From Achromobacter denitrificans NBRC 15125 (GTDB taxonomy: Bacteria; Pseudomonadota; Gammaproteobacteria; Burkholderiales; Burkholderiaceae_B), in the NCBI RefSeq assembly GCF_001571365.1, contig NZ_BCTQ01000050.1, positions 1 to 38,085 of the forward strand: 38,085 nt of DNA, given 5' to 3'. The notes under the pieces are model-generated. The model had not been told where the DNA came from and ran no database searches. It was given only the letters and a program-made list of their open reading frames with translations. The position numbers and the translations under genes were made by a program. Of this stretch, positions 23,593-31,952 are shown piece after piece. Each line of letters starts with the position of its first letter. Position 1 is the first letter of the stretch.

Positions 23593-24084
23593 TCAGACGG
23601 GCGCGGACAGGGCTTTTTCGATGTCGTCCTTGAGGCTCGCCGGCGTGTCGGTGGGCGCGTAGCGCTTGATGACGCGGCCGTCGCGGCCGACCAGGAACTT
23701 GGTGAAGTTCCACTTGATGCCCTCGGTGCCGAACACGCCGGGCTTTTCGCCCTTGAGCCAGCGGTACAGCGGGTGGGCGCCGTTGCCGTTGACCTCGATC
23801 TTGGCGTACAGGGGGAAGGTGATGTCGTACTGCGTGCTGCAAAAATCGCGGATCGCGGCTTCGTCGCCGGGTTCCTGGTGGCCGAACTGGTCGCAGGGAA
23901 AGCCCAGCACCGCCAGGCCGTCGTCGCGGTAGGAACGGTACAGCGTTTCCAGGCCGGTGTACTGCGGCGTGAAGCCGCATTTGGAGGCGACGTTCACCAC
24001 CAGCAGCACACGGCCGCGGTAGGTGTCCAGGGATTGTTCCGCGCCGTCGATGCCGCGGGCGGAGAAATCGTAGATCGTGCTCAT
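23593..24084 (-). CDS. Glutathione peroxidase (thioredoxin-type, cysteine form)
   Basis: A 163-residue peroxidase that reduces hydrogen peroxide or lipid peroxides. The peroxidatic cysteine is C36 in NVASKCGFTPQY. The FPCDQFGHQEPG block holds a second conserved cysteine, C64, and the catalytic Trp-Asn motif is WNFTKFLVGRDG. The cysteine in place of selenocysteine is normal for bacteria, and most such enzymes use thioredoxin. It overlaps no neighbour but is only 9 bases from the convergent Lrp gene, and lies 16 bases after the MFS gene, which may be co-transcribed. Confidence 0.95.
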   Translation of the reverse strand: MSTIYDFSARGIDGAEQSLDTYRGRVLLVVNVASKCGFTPQYTGLETLYRSYRDDGLAVLGFPCDQFGHQEPGDEAAIRDFCSTQYDITFPLYAKIEVNGNGAHPLYRWLKGEKPGVFGTEGIKWNFTKFLVGRDGRVIKRYAPTDTPASLKDDIEKALSAPV

Positions 24085-24100
24085 GCGGGGCTCCTGCCGG

Positions 24101-25303
24101 TCAGGCGTCGGAACGCGAGGGCGTCAGCGCGCCGGCTTGTCCCGCGAGTGTAGTCCCGGCGTGGCGGCCGTAGTAGCGCGTTCCCCACAGCGTCAGGAGC
24201 AGCACGGCCAGCGTGATGCCGGCCGACATCCACGGCAGGTCCGTCAGCGGCAGGCCCTGGCCCAGCGCCAGGCTGCCCAGCCAGGCGCCGCTGGCGTTGC
24301 CCAGGTTGAACGCGCCCTGGTTCAGCGTGGAGGCGAGGTTGGGGGCTTCCGCCGCCTGGTCCACGATCAGCGTCTGAAGCAGCGGCACCACGGCGAACCC
24401 CAGCACGCCCCAGACGAAGGTGGTCAGCAGCATGGGCACCAGGGAATGGATGGCCTGGCTCAGCACCAGGAAGACCAGCAGCAGCCCGATGAAGATGCGG
24501 CGCAGCGAGGCTTCGAGATTGCGGTCGCCCAGCTTGCCGCCCAAGGTGCTGCCGATGGTCAGCGCCACGCCGAACAGCAGCAGCACGCCGGTGACGCCGC
24601 GCTCGGACACGCCGGTCACTTCGCGCAGCAGCGGCGCGATGTAGGTCAGCACGCAGAACAGCGCCGCCGACGCCAGCACGCTGGCGGCCAGCGGCCACAC
24701 CACGCGCGCGTCGCGCAGCACCTTGAATTCGCGCAGGATATTGCCGGGCTGCATCGGGATGCGGGAAGGCAGCCACGCCGCCAGGGCGGCGACGGCCACC
24801 AGCCCGATGCCGCTGACCACCCAGAACGTGGAGCGCCAGCCCGCCACCTGGCCCAGCGCGGTGCCCAGCGGCACGCCCAGCACGTTGGCGAGCGTCAGCC
24901 CGGTGAACATCAGCGCGATGGCGCTGGCGCGCTGGTTGCGCGGCACCAGGTCGGCGGCGACCACGGCGCCCAGGCCGAAAAACGCGCCATGGCAGAACGC
25001 GGTGAATACCCGCGCCGCCATGAGCAGCCCGTAGCTGGGCGCCAGGGCACAGAGCAGGTTGCCCAGGACGAAGGTGCTGGCCAGGCCGATCAGCGCGGCC
25101 TTGCGCGGCAGCTTAGCGGTGACGATGGCCATGATGGGGGCGCCGATGACCACGCCCATGGCGTAGCCGGTGATCAGCAGGCCGGCGATGTCGATCCCGA
25201 CGCGGAGGTCTTCGGCGACGTTGGGCAGCAGGCCCATGATGACGAACTCGCTGGTGCCGATGCCGAAAGCGGCGGCGGCCAGCGCGATGAGGTGCAGGGG
25301 CAT
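24101..25303 (-). CDS. MFS transporter, AraJ/YdhP-like (DHA1 family)
   Basis: A 400-residue inner-membrane protein with twelve predicted helices. The N-terminus MPLHLIALAAAAFGIGTSEF followed by VIMGLLPNVAEDL is the standard opening of the AraJ/NepI/SotB-type efflux subfamily. The motif A-like loop between helices 2 and 3 is AIVTAKLPRKAALIG, and motif C-like ALMFTGLTLANVLGVPLGT lies in helix 5. Substrates of related pumps include sugars, purine nucleosides and drugs. A perfect palindrome 112 bases upstream may be its operator. Confidence 0.92.
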   Translation of the reverse strand: MPLHLIALAAAAFGIGTSEFVIMGLLPNVAEDLRVGIDIAGLLITGYAMGVVIGAPIMAIVTAKLPRKAALIGLASTFVLGNLLCALAPSYGLLMAARVFTAFCHGAFFGLGAVVAADLVPRNQRASAIALMFTGLTLANVLGVPLGTALGQVAGWRSTFWVVSGIGLVAVAALAAWLPSRIPMQPGNILREFKVLRDARVVWPLAASVLASAALFCVLTYIAPLLREVTGVSERGVTGVLLLFGVALTIGSTLGGKLGDRNLEASLRRIFIGLLLVFLVLSQAIHSLVPMLLTTFVWGVLGFAVVPLLQTLIVDQAAEAPNLASTLNQGAFNLGNASGAWLGSLALGQGLPLTDLPWMSAGITLAVLLLTLWGTRYYGRHAGTTLAGQAGALTPSRSDA

Positions 25304-25415
25304 GGGAGGCGGCGGAGGGCCGGGCGGCGGGGAGCGCCGCCCGGCGCGTAGAAGGCAAGGGCGGAATTCTAGGGCAGCGCGGTGGCGGCGCGCCGGAAAA
25401 GCCCTGTTGATATTA

Positions 25416-25427
25416 AGGGTATACCCT
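25416..25427. promoter_or_regulatory. Perfect palindrome AGGGTATACCCT
   Basis: A 12-bp perfect palindrome stands in the 154-base gap between the stop of the EmrA-like gene and the start of the AraJ-like MFS gene, both on the minus strand. On that strand it is followed by TAATAT, a possible -10. It is a candidate operator for the MFS gene; no linked regulator is obvious. Confidence 0.45.
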
Positions 25428-25457
25428 GATTTTCCTGCGACCTTGCGGGGCCGCGCA

Positions 25458-26552
25458 TCAATTGCGCTTCAATGCCACTTTCCCGTCGCTCGGAGCGCCG
25501 GCGGCGTCGGCGGACACATCTATCTCCGGCACGACCGACATTCCCACCCGCAGGCGCGCGGCGTCGGGCTGGCCGGCGTCCAGGCGTATCCGGGCCGTCA
25601 GGCGCTGGACGATCTTGGTGAAGTTGCCGGTGGCGTTTTGCGGGCCCAGCGGCGCATAGCTGGCGTTGCTGGCCGGCGCCAGGCTGTCCACGGTGCCGCG
25701 CAGCGTGACGCCGGGCAGCGCGTCGACGCTGATCTTGACCGGCTGCCCCGGACGGACGCGGGCCAGTTGGGTTTCGCGGTAATTGGCTTCGACATAGACC
25801 TCGTCCAGGGGCACGACCGCGGCGACGGGCCTGCCGGTGGCGATGAACGCGCCCATGCGCAAGGAACGCTGGCCGACCGTGCCCGCGATCGGGGCGGTAA
25901 TGCGGGTATAGGAAAGGTTCAGTTCCGCGGCGGCCTCTTCGGCCTTCATTTGCGCCAGCGTGGCGCGAGCCTTGCGCAGTTCGGCGCGGAGGATATCCAG
26001 CTGGCGCAGCGCGGCCTGATGAGCAGCGCGATCCTTTTCCAGCGTGGCGCCGTGGATGACCGCCTGGGCCTGGGCTTGCTGCAAAGCCTGGACCGTGCCG
26101 GAGCCGTCCGCCGCCAGGTTGCGGTACCGCGCCAGGTCCGCCTGCGCGAGGCGCAAGGCCGCCTGGTCCGCCGTGACGGTCGCCTGGGCCCGCGCGATCT
26201 CGTGCTCTTGGCGCGCCGACTGGGCCGACAGGCTGTCGATGACGGCTTGCGCGCTCAACACCCGGGCGCGGGCGTGTTCCAGCGCAATGGCGAAGTCGCG
26301 GTCGTCGATGACTGCGAGAACCTGCCCTGGCGTCACGCGCTGATTGTCCTCGACCAGAACCTGCGCGATGCGGCCCGAAACCTGGGGGGACACCTGGGTG
26401 TAGTCGGCGCGGACATAGGCGTTGTCGGTCGATTGCAGGTTCGATGCGCTTTCCGGGCGGTTGATGTAGAAGAGTCCGGCTACGGCGGTAACGGCAAGCA
26501 AGGCGCCGATAGCGGCCTTGCCGGTCTTGGGCATTGACATTGGTTTATCCAT
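25458..26552 (-). CDS. EmrA/HlyD-type membrane fusion protein
   Basis: A 364-residue periplasmic adaptor. One N-terminal membrane anchor (about residues 11-30, AAIGALLAVTAVAGLFYI) is followed by TDNAYVRADYTQVSPQVSGR, the family's first lipoyl half, and a long Ala/Gln-rich coiled coil (about residues 85-210). The second lipoyl half is LSYTRITAPIAGTVGQRSLR, and the beta-barrel contains VYVEANYRETQLARVRPGQP. It connects the MFS pump to the outer-membrane factor. Its ATG overlaps the MFS stop by 8 bases, making it the last gene of the efflux operon. Confidence 0.95.
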   Translation of the reverse strand: MDKPMSMPKTGKAAIGALLAVTAVAGLFYINRPESASNLQSTDNAYVRADYTQVSPQVSGRIAQVLVEDNQRVTPGQVLAVIDDRDFAIALEHARARVLSAQAVIDSLSAQSARQEHEIARAQATVTADQAALRLAQADLARYRNLAADGSGTVQALQQAQAQAVIHGATLEKDRAAHQAALRQLDILRAELRKARATLAQMKAEEAAAELNLSYTRITAPIAGTVGQRSLRMGAFIATGRPVAAVVPLDEVYVEANYRETQLARVRPGQPVKISVDALPGVTLRGTVDSLAPASNASYAPLGPQNATGNFTKIVQRLTARIRLDAGQPDAARLRVGMSVVPEIDVSADAAGAPSDGKVALKRN

Positions 26553-28071
26553 GAGAAGAAGAGGCGGGTTGTGGCGCCGGGATGTACTGAAGGCGCAACA
26601 CCAGGGGAATCATCAGAAGGGCCAGCAGGCCCAGCAGCAGATAGGCGTCGGACGTCGCCAGGACAAAGGCCTGTTCATGCAGGGCCGAGGCCACCTCGGC
26701 AGCCCCGGTCAGATGCGTCCAGCTTCCGTTGAGCAGGCCCGGATAATCCAGCAGCGCGTCCGCGTGGAAGCGTTCACGCAAGACCGTGAACTGGCTCACG
26801 CCCGCGCCGCCGATCAAGGTGCCGAAGACGCGCAGCGCGTTGATGGTGCCCGACACGTAGGGACCTTCCGGAGGCTGTACCACGCTGGTCGCCAGAAACA
26901 GCAGGGAGATCACCGCCATGGGCTGGCCGAAGGCCTGCAGGGTCTGGACAAGAACGAACTGCTCCCAGATCCAATCGGAAGTCAGGCGCGATCCGAACAG
27001 GCACGCCAGGGCAATCAGCCCCAGGCCCATGGCGAACACGATGCGCGCATCGACCCACTTCCGGTACAGCAGCGCGGCGACGCAAGGGCCGAGCAGCAAT
27101 TGAGGCAACCCGACGATCAGCCCGATGGGCGCGCTTTGCAGGGCGCGGTATCCCCAGATCCGGCCGAGAAAGGCCGCGGGCACCGACGAACCCGACAGCA
27201 TCACGATCAGGAGGCATACGAACACGGTGAACCCAAGCCCCAGATTGCGGCGTCCCAACAAGCGCAGTTTTATGAAGGGCTCGGGATGGAACCACTCGCT
27301 GACGAGGTAGGCCGCGGTGAACGCCAGGCCAATCGCGAAGGCGCTGGCGATCAGGGGCGATTCGAACCAGTCCAGCCGGACCCCCTGGTCCAGCGCGACC
27401 GTGATCGAGGTCAGGCCGATGGCTCCCAAGGCCATGCCGGGCCAGTTGGCGTGCTTGAAGCGTTCGGCCTGGGATGGCGCGTCCGGCAGGCTCCAGCCGA
27501 CCAGCGTGCCGGCAAGCAGCAGCAGGGGGATCGCTTGCCAATAGACCAGGCGCAGGTCCGTCAGGGTGTCGGTCCACAGGCCCGTCAGCCAGATCGATAC
27601 GTTGGGCGCGAAGGTGGCGGTCATGGCGTAGAGCGCGAGGCCATGCAGCCGGATCGGCGGCGGCAGGAATTTCAGCGCGGCCATCATCAGCACCGGGATG
27701 AGCGCGCCGCCGGCCAGGCCCTGCAGGCCGCGCAGCGCCAGGAGCAGAGGCAGGCTGTGAACGAAGGGCAGGACCAGGGCGATCAGCGCGCACAGCCCGA
27801 CCATGCCCAGGTGGAACCGGCGCAGCGAGAGCGTGATGGCGAACCAAGAAGCGAAAGGCATGGCGACGAGTTCGCCCGCCGTATAGACCGTGCCGAGCCA
27901 GGAGGCGTCGTCCAGGCCCTGGCCCAGCGCGCCGCGGATGTCCGCCAGGGCCAGCGCGCCGACCCGATTGTTCAGCCCGGCCGTCATGGCCGCAAGAAAG
28001 ATGCCCGTCAGCGCGACCAGGGGTCGCGCGCGGCGTTCGTGGCCGGCTGCCGGCGCGGCGCGCGCGCTCAT
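26545..28071 (-). CDS. EmrB/QacA-type MFS drug efflux pump (DHA2, 14 helices)
   Basis: A 508-residue proton-driven exporter. The first helix and loop read PLVALTGIFLAAMTAGLNNR, with DDASWLGTVYTAGELVAMPF as the second-helix block characteristic of DHA2 pumps, and GLQGLAGGALIPVLMMAALK in helix 4-5. The usual N-terminal Asp of EmrB (LDxTIVN) is replaced here by NNRVGALAL, a variation that may affect substrate or proton coupling. It sits between the outer-membrane factor and adaptor genes, overlapping both, and completes a tripartite pump. Confidence 0.93.
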   Translation of the reverse strand: MSARAAPAAGHERRARPLVALTGIFLAAMTAGLNNRVGALALADIRGALGQGLDDASWLGTVYTAGELVAMPFASWFAITLSLRRFHLGMVGLCALIALVLPFVHSLPLLLALRGLQGLAGGALIPVLMMAALKFLPPPIRLHGLALYAMTATFAPNVSIWLTGLWTDTLTDLRLVYWQAIPLLLLAGTLVGWSLPDAPSQAERFKHANWPGMALGAIGLTSITVALDQGVRLDWFESPLIASAFAIGLAFTAAYLVSEWFHPEPFIKLRLLGRRNLGLGFTVFVCLLIVMLSGSSVPAAFLGRIWGYRALQSAPIGLIVGLPQLLLGPCVAALLYRKWVDARIVFAMGLGLIALACLFGSRLTSDWIWEQFVLVQTLQAFGQPMAVISLLFLATSVVQPPEGPYVSGTINALRVFGTLIGGAGVSQFTVLRERFHADALLDYPGLLNGSWTHLTGAAEVASALHEQAFVLATSDAYLLLGLLALLMIPLVLRLQYIPAPQPASSSHG

Positions 28072-29540
28072 TGCCGGGCCTCGCCGTCGGCCGAGGGGCC
28101 GGAAACCGCGGCGGCGTCCCAGCCGCCTCCCAGCGCCTTGTACAGCGCCACGACCGTCAGCGTCGACCGGGTCGAACTATGGGTCAGCGCCAGTTGGCTG
28201 TCGAGCAGATGGCGCTGCGCGATCAACACGGGCAGGTAGTCGGCGGCGCCCTGCTGGTACGCGCGTTCGGAAGCCTGCAAGGCGAGCCGATTGTGGTCGA
28301 AGGCGCGTTGCAGTTCGACGTGGCGGCGCTGTTCCGCCGCCCAGGCGTCGAGCGCGTCGTCGACCTCGTGCCAGGCGCGCAGCACCGTCTGCTGGAAGGC
28401 GATGGCGGCTTCCTGCTGGCGGGCCTCCGTCAGCGCCAGGGTGCCGCGCAGCCTGCCGCCTTCGAAGATGGGCAGATAAAGCGCCGGTCCCACCGAGAAC
28501 TGCCGCGAGGCCCAGTTGCCCAGGTCGCCGCCGTGGAAGGCCTCGACACCCAGACGGCCGCCGAGCGTCAGGCGCGGATAGAAGTCCGCGGTGGCAACGC
28601 CGACGGCTGCGGTGGCGGCCTGGAGGCGGGCCTGGGCGCGTTGGATGTCCGGACGGCGGCGCGCCAGTTCGGACGGCATGCCCACCGGCACGGTTTGTGG
28701 AGGGCGGGGGAGGGGGCGGGCCGGCCCGAGCTCCGTATCCAGTTCGCGTGGCGCCAAGCCCAATAACAGCGCCAGCGCGTTCATGTGCGCGTCGCGTTCC
28801 CTCGCCAACTCGGGTTGCAGCGCGCGCACGGTGGCCAATTGCGCATTGGCGGCGGCGGTGTCGAAGTGCGTCGCGACGCCGTTGCGCGCGCGGCTCTCGG
28901 CCAGGCGCAGCGCATGCGCGGCAATTTTCTCGTTCTGTTCAGCGATGTCGAGCTGCGCCTGGGTACCGCGCAATTGCAGGTAGTTGCGCGCGATCTCGGC
29001 GGCCATGGCGACACGCACGGCCTCCCGGTCATACCAGGCGGCGGCCATCTCGGCCCCGGCCTGTTCCCGCAGGCTGCGCGCATGTCCCCAGAGGTCGATC
29101 TCCCAGGAGGCATCGAAGCCGGCCTGCCAGTACTCGTAGGCGTCGGTTGGCGCGCCGAGGGCGGCCATCTTGCCGTTCGCGCTATCGGCTTCTCGGGCAT
29201 AGGAGGCGCTGGCGCCGAGCCGCGGCATCAGCCGCGCGCCGGCGATGCCGAGTGCCGCCCGGCTTTGGGCCACGCGCGCGGCGGCTGCCTGCAAATCCAG
29301 GCTGGTCCGCGCGGCCCGGCGCTGCAGGCCGGTCAGGATAGGATCATTCAGCAAGTTCCACCAGGCTATGGGCACCGGGCCGCGTTTCAGCCTGGAGGAT
29401 AGGGAACCTGCGTCGCGCGGCTGCATCTCCGCCGCGAGCGGCTGGTCGGATGGCGGATGGAATGCCGGACCCACGGCGCAGCCGGTCAGCACCAGGCTCA
29501 AGAGGACGGCGGACGTCCGGGTCATTGGAAAACGGATCAT
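28068..29540 (-). CDS. NodT-family outer-membrane efflux lipoprotein
   Basis: A TolC-like outer-membrane channel of about 490 residues. A short signal ends in a lipobox LVLTGCAVGPAFHPP, so it is lipid-anchored. Two OEP domains follow, marked by WWNLLNDPILTGLQRRAART in the first and RRPDIQRAQARLQAATAAVG in the second, the latter a strong NodT/OprM signature. I chose the ATG at 29540; the ATG at 29525 would give a shorter signal, and neither has a clear ribosome site. It is the first gene of the operon, and its stop overlaps the MFS start. Confidence 0.92.
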   Translation of the reverse strand: MIRFPMTRTSAVLLSLVLTGCAVGPAFHPPSDQPLAAEMQPRDAGSLSSRLKRGPVPIAWWNLLNDPILTGLQRRAARTSLDLQAAAARVAQSRAALGIAGARLMPRLGASASYAREADSANGKMAALGAPTDAYEYWQAGFDASWEIDLWGHARSLREQAGAEMAAAWYDREAVRVAMAAEIARNYLQLRGTQAQLDIAEQNEKIAAHALRLAESRARNGVATHFDTAAANAQLATVRALQPELARERDAHMNALALLLGLAPRELDTELGPARPLPRPPQTVPVGMPSELARRRPDIQRAQARLQAATAAVGVATADFYPRLTLGGRLGVEAFHGGDLGNWASRQFSVGPALYLPIFEGGRLRGTLALTEARQQEAAIAFQQTVLRAWHEVDDALDAWAAEQRRHVELQRAFDHNRLALQASERAYQQGAADYLPVLIAQRHLLDSQLALTHSSTRSTLTVVALYKALGGGWDAAAVSGPSADGEARQ

Positions 29541-29673
29541 GTGGCTGGCGTAATGCGGCGGCGCAATGCCCAGGGAGGGCGGCCCGCCGCGCAGATGTTG
29601 ATGAAGGCGCCGCCGCGCCCGGCGATTCGAACTGGCGGTTTCCCGCGGCATCCGTGTCGGCCCGGCCGGCGAA

Positions 29674-29692
29674 TGCAAGTATTCTCATTCTC
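29674..29692 (-). promoter_or_regulatory. Fur-box-like sequence
   Basis: Read on the minus strand, the 19 bases starting GAGAATGAGAAT match the Fur consensus GATAATGATAATCATTATC at 12 of 19 positions, with 10 of the first 12 identical. The right half is poor, so this is only a candidate for iron control of the efflux operon. Confidence 0.3.
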
Positions 29693-29717
29693 TTTATGGA
29701 TGGCGTCATTCCATAAA
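29693..29717. promoter_or_regulatory. Inverted repeat TTTATGGA-N9-TCCATAAA
   Basis: Perfect 8-base arms flank a 9-base centre between the divergent efflux operon and AraC gene. The full length of 25 bases and the AT-rich arms suit an operator; the AraC-family protein encoded next door is the natural candidate, although AraC sites are more often direct repeats. Confidence 0.5.
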
Positions 29718-29853
29718 ATAGCCAATTCATTTATCAATCCGGCCAACCGCATATGGCTGGATCGGTAAATCAACTGGCCAATCGCGCTGATGACGCCATC
29801 GGGGATGTGCCGTATCGTGGCCGGCACTGCCTTTCGCGCCCGCCTTGCATTCC

Positions 29854-30675
29854 ATGGAATACCTTCCCGTTTACGCCGATCCTGAACCGCACCAGGTTGA
29901 CCGACCCGTGGTGGCGGCCAGCATTTCGCTGGTGACCGAGGGCGGCGAATATCCCCCCCACCGCCACCGCAAGGCGCAATTGCTCTACACGGTGTCCGGC
30001 GTCATCACCTGCGAGACCGAGCGGGGCGTCTGGATGGTGCCGCCTGGCTGCGCGGTCTGGATCCCCGGCGGCATGAGCCATCGCGCCAGGCCATCGGGAA
30101 AGGTTCGCGGGTATGCGCTGTTCGTCGAGCCGGACGCCGTCGCCGGCCTGCCGGAGAGGTGCTGCAGCGTCGCGGTTTCGGTGCTCCTGCAAGCGCTGAT
30201 AGACCGGGCCTGCCAGTTGCCCAGGCTATACGAGCCGCAAGGCGCCGATGGCCGGATCATGTCGGTGCTGTTGGACGAATTGGTGGCCGCGCCGCTGGAG
30301 CAACTGCACCTGCCGCGGCCGTCGGACCCGCGGCTGCTGAAGCTGACCGATGCCATGCTTGCCGATCCCGCCGATTCCGCCTCGCTGCCGCAGTGGGCGG
30401 CGCGCATCGGCATGAGCGAACGCAGCATGAGCCGCTTGTTCCGGCAGCAGACGGGAATGAGCGTGGGACGCTGGCGCCGCCAATGGCATGTCATCGCCGG
30501 CCTGCAGCGGCTGACGTCTGGGCTATCGGTGCAGACCGTGGCTTATGAATTGGGCTACGACAGCGCCAGCGCTTTCGTGACGATGTTCAAGAAGGCGGTG
30601 GGCAAGCCCCCCGGCCGCTTTTTGGCCGAGCGCACCGGCGCGGCGAGCGAGCCCGAGCCTTCCGGTTTTCCGTGA
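29854..30675 (+). CDS. AraC family regulator with N-terminal cupin domain
   Basis: A 273-residue regulator. The N-terminal AraC-type cupin region contains EGGEYPPHRHRKAQLLYTVS and WMVPPGCAVWIPGGMSHRAR. The C-terminal double helix-turn-helix reads LPQWAARIGMSERSMSRLFR, then MSVGRWRRQWHVIAGLQRLT, and AYELGYDSASAFVTMFKKAV with GKPPGRF. The arrangement resembles NimR (YeaM), which controls a divergent MFS exporter gene. It is divergent from the tripartite efflux operon and is its likely activator or repressor. The ATG at 29854 has no clear ribosome site; a TTG at 29845 is the alternative. Confidence 0.92.
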   Translation: MEYLPVYADPEPHQVDRPVVAASISLVTEGGEYPPHRHRKAQLLYTVSGVITCETERGVWMVPPGCAVWIPGGMSHRARPSGKVRGYALFVEPDAVAGLPERCCSVAVSVLLQALIDRACQLPRLYEPQGADGRIMSVLLDELVAAPLEQLHLPRPSDPRLLKLTDAMLADPADSASLPQWAARIGMSERSMSRLFRQQTGMSVGRWRRQWHVIAGLQRLTSGLSVQTVAYELGYDSASAFVTMFKKAVGKPPGRFLAERTGAASEPEPSGFP

Positions 30676-30712
30676 TGCGGCGTGCCGAGGCAAGTGGCGA
30701 GCCGGCGAGGGC

Positions 30713-31909
30713 CTACACCAACTTCAAATCCAGCGGCGCCACGCCGGGGAACACCTGGGCCAGCCGCGCCCGGTCCAGCCCGTACAGGCGCGAGAACAGG
30801 CCGGCGAACACGGAACGGTATTCATTGAGCACGGGATAGTCGCGGTCCTGGAACAGCGTATCGCGCTTGACCTCCACCTGGCGGCCGGCGATGCGTCCGC
30901 CTTGCACGTTGCCGCCCATGACCCAGTACACCGTGCCGTGGCCGTGGTCCGTGCCTTTGTTGCCGTTCTCGCGGAAGGTGCGGCCGAATTCGCTGATGAC
31001 CACCACGGTGGTCTGGCGCCAGGCCGGCCCCATGGCGTCGGCATAGGCCGCCAGCGCCCGGCCCAGCTGGCCCAGGCGGTTCGCCAGCAGGCCGCTGGCC
31101 GCACCCTGGCCGACGTGCGTGTCCCAGCCGCCGACGTCCACGAAGCCCAGGTTGTAGCGGTCCACCATGAAGCGCGCGATGCGCCGCACTTCCTGTTCGA
31201 GCTTGTCGGCGGAGACGGCATTGCCGCTGGCCGCCTGCATCTCGGCTTCGATTTCCTCGCGGGCCGCGCCCATGATGCGCTGCCCTTCGGCGACCGACGC
31301 ATGCAGGTCGGTGTGCTGGTACATGGACTCGATCGCGCGGTTGTCGTCGCTGTTCAGGCGCGATTTGCGGCCGGCGCCGATCAGGTCGATATTTGGCACG
31401 CGCGCGTCGCCGCGGAATATCTGCGGCACCTCCGAGGTGAAGGCGGCGGACTGCGCGGCCTTGCCGCCCAGGGCCGCCGTGAGGCGGTTGAGAAAGCCCG
31501 AGCGATAGTCGCCGCCGGCGGCCCCGCCTTGTCCCAGTTCGATGCCGTTCTGGGTCTTGAAATGGCTGCGGCTGGTGTCCTCGGTACCGGCGAAGGGCAC
31601 GAAGGCCAGCTGGCGCCGCTCGTAGAAAGGCAGCAGGCTTTCGGCCAGCGCCGGGTGCAGGGCCCACCCGTCTGCCAGGGGCAGGGCCGCGCCCGGTCCG
31701 CCGCCGGGGCGGGGGATGGCGATGGTGGGCCGGGATTCGTAATAGAACTCGCTGGCGGTGGGCACGAGCAGGCTGGCCGCGTCATAGGCGCCGCGCATGA
31801 AGACGACCAGCAGGCGGTTGTCCGAGGCGGCGGGGGCGGCGTAGAGGCGGCTGCCTGCGAGCGCCAGCGGGGCGGCAGCCATCAGTTGTAGCAGGCGGCG
31901 GCGATCCAT
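30713..31909 (-). CDS. DUF1501 family exported protein
   Basis: A 398-residue exported protein of the DUF1501 family, distantly related to the alkaline phosphatase/sulfatase fold. The N-terminus MDRRRLLQLMAAAPLALAGS is a Tat-type signal (RRR-LL). The mature part has LLVVFMRGAYDAASLLVP, then HFKTQNGIELGQGG and near the end VDVGGWDTHVGQGA, VVISEFGRTFRENGNKGTDH and GHGTVYWVMGGNVQGG, which are the metal-site-like blocks of the family. It is preceded by GGGAG and lies 43 bases after the DUF1800 gene; the two families are repeatedly found as neighbours, and neither has a proven function. Confidence 0.93.
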   Translation of the reverse strand: MDRRRLLQLMAAAPLALAGSRLYAAPAASDNRLLVVFMRGAYDAASLLVPTASEFYYESRPTIAIPRPGGGPGAALPLADGWALHPALAESLLPFYERRQLAFVPFAGTEDTSRSHFKTQNGIELGQGGAAGGDYRSGFLNRLTAALGGKAAQSAAFTSEVPQIFRGDARVPNIDLIGAGRKSRLNSDDNRAIESMYQHTDLHASVAEGQRIMGAAREEIEAEMQAASGNAVSADKLEQEVRRIARFMVDRYNLGFVDVGGWDTHVGQGAASGLLANRLGQLGRALAAYADAMGPAWRQTTVVVISEFGRTFRENGNKGTDHGHGTVYWVMGGNVQGGRIAGRQVEVKRDTLFQDRDYPVLNEYRSVFAGLFSRLYGLDRARLAQVFPGVAPLDLKLV

Positions 31910-31952
31910 GATGTTCTCCCTGGGCCGGTTGGTGGTGAGACTGGCGCCGCCC

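Larger units (their letters stand above)
29541..29853. other. Divergent regulatory gap between efflux operon and AraC gene
   Basis: This 313-base stretch holds no gene I can support. Its middle (about 29670-29770) is AT-rich compared with the surroundings and contains an inverted repeat at 29693-29717 and a Fur-box-like sequence at 29674-29692. The 130 bases next to the outer-membrane factor gene are GC-rich and could be a long mRNA leader. Confidence 0.6.

Noticed and set aside
26518..28239. A 573-residue plus-strand open frame opposite the EmrB-like gene
   Set aside because: Gln/Arg/Gly-rich antisense reading with no recognisable domain; the minus strand encodes a coherent 14-helix transporter.
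27890..29341. A 483-residue Arg/Pro-rich plus-strand frame opposite the outer-membrane factor gene
   Set aside because: The composition is typical of a shadow frame, and the NodT-family motifs are all on the minus strand.
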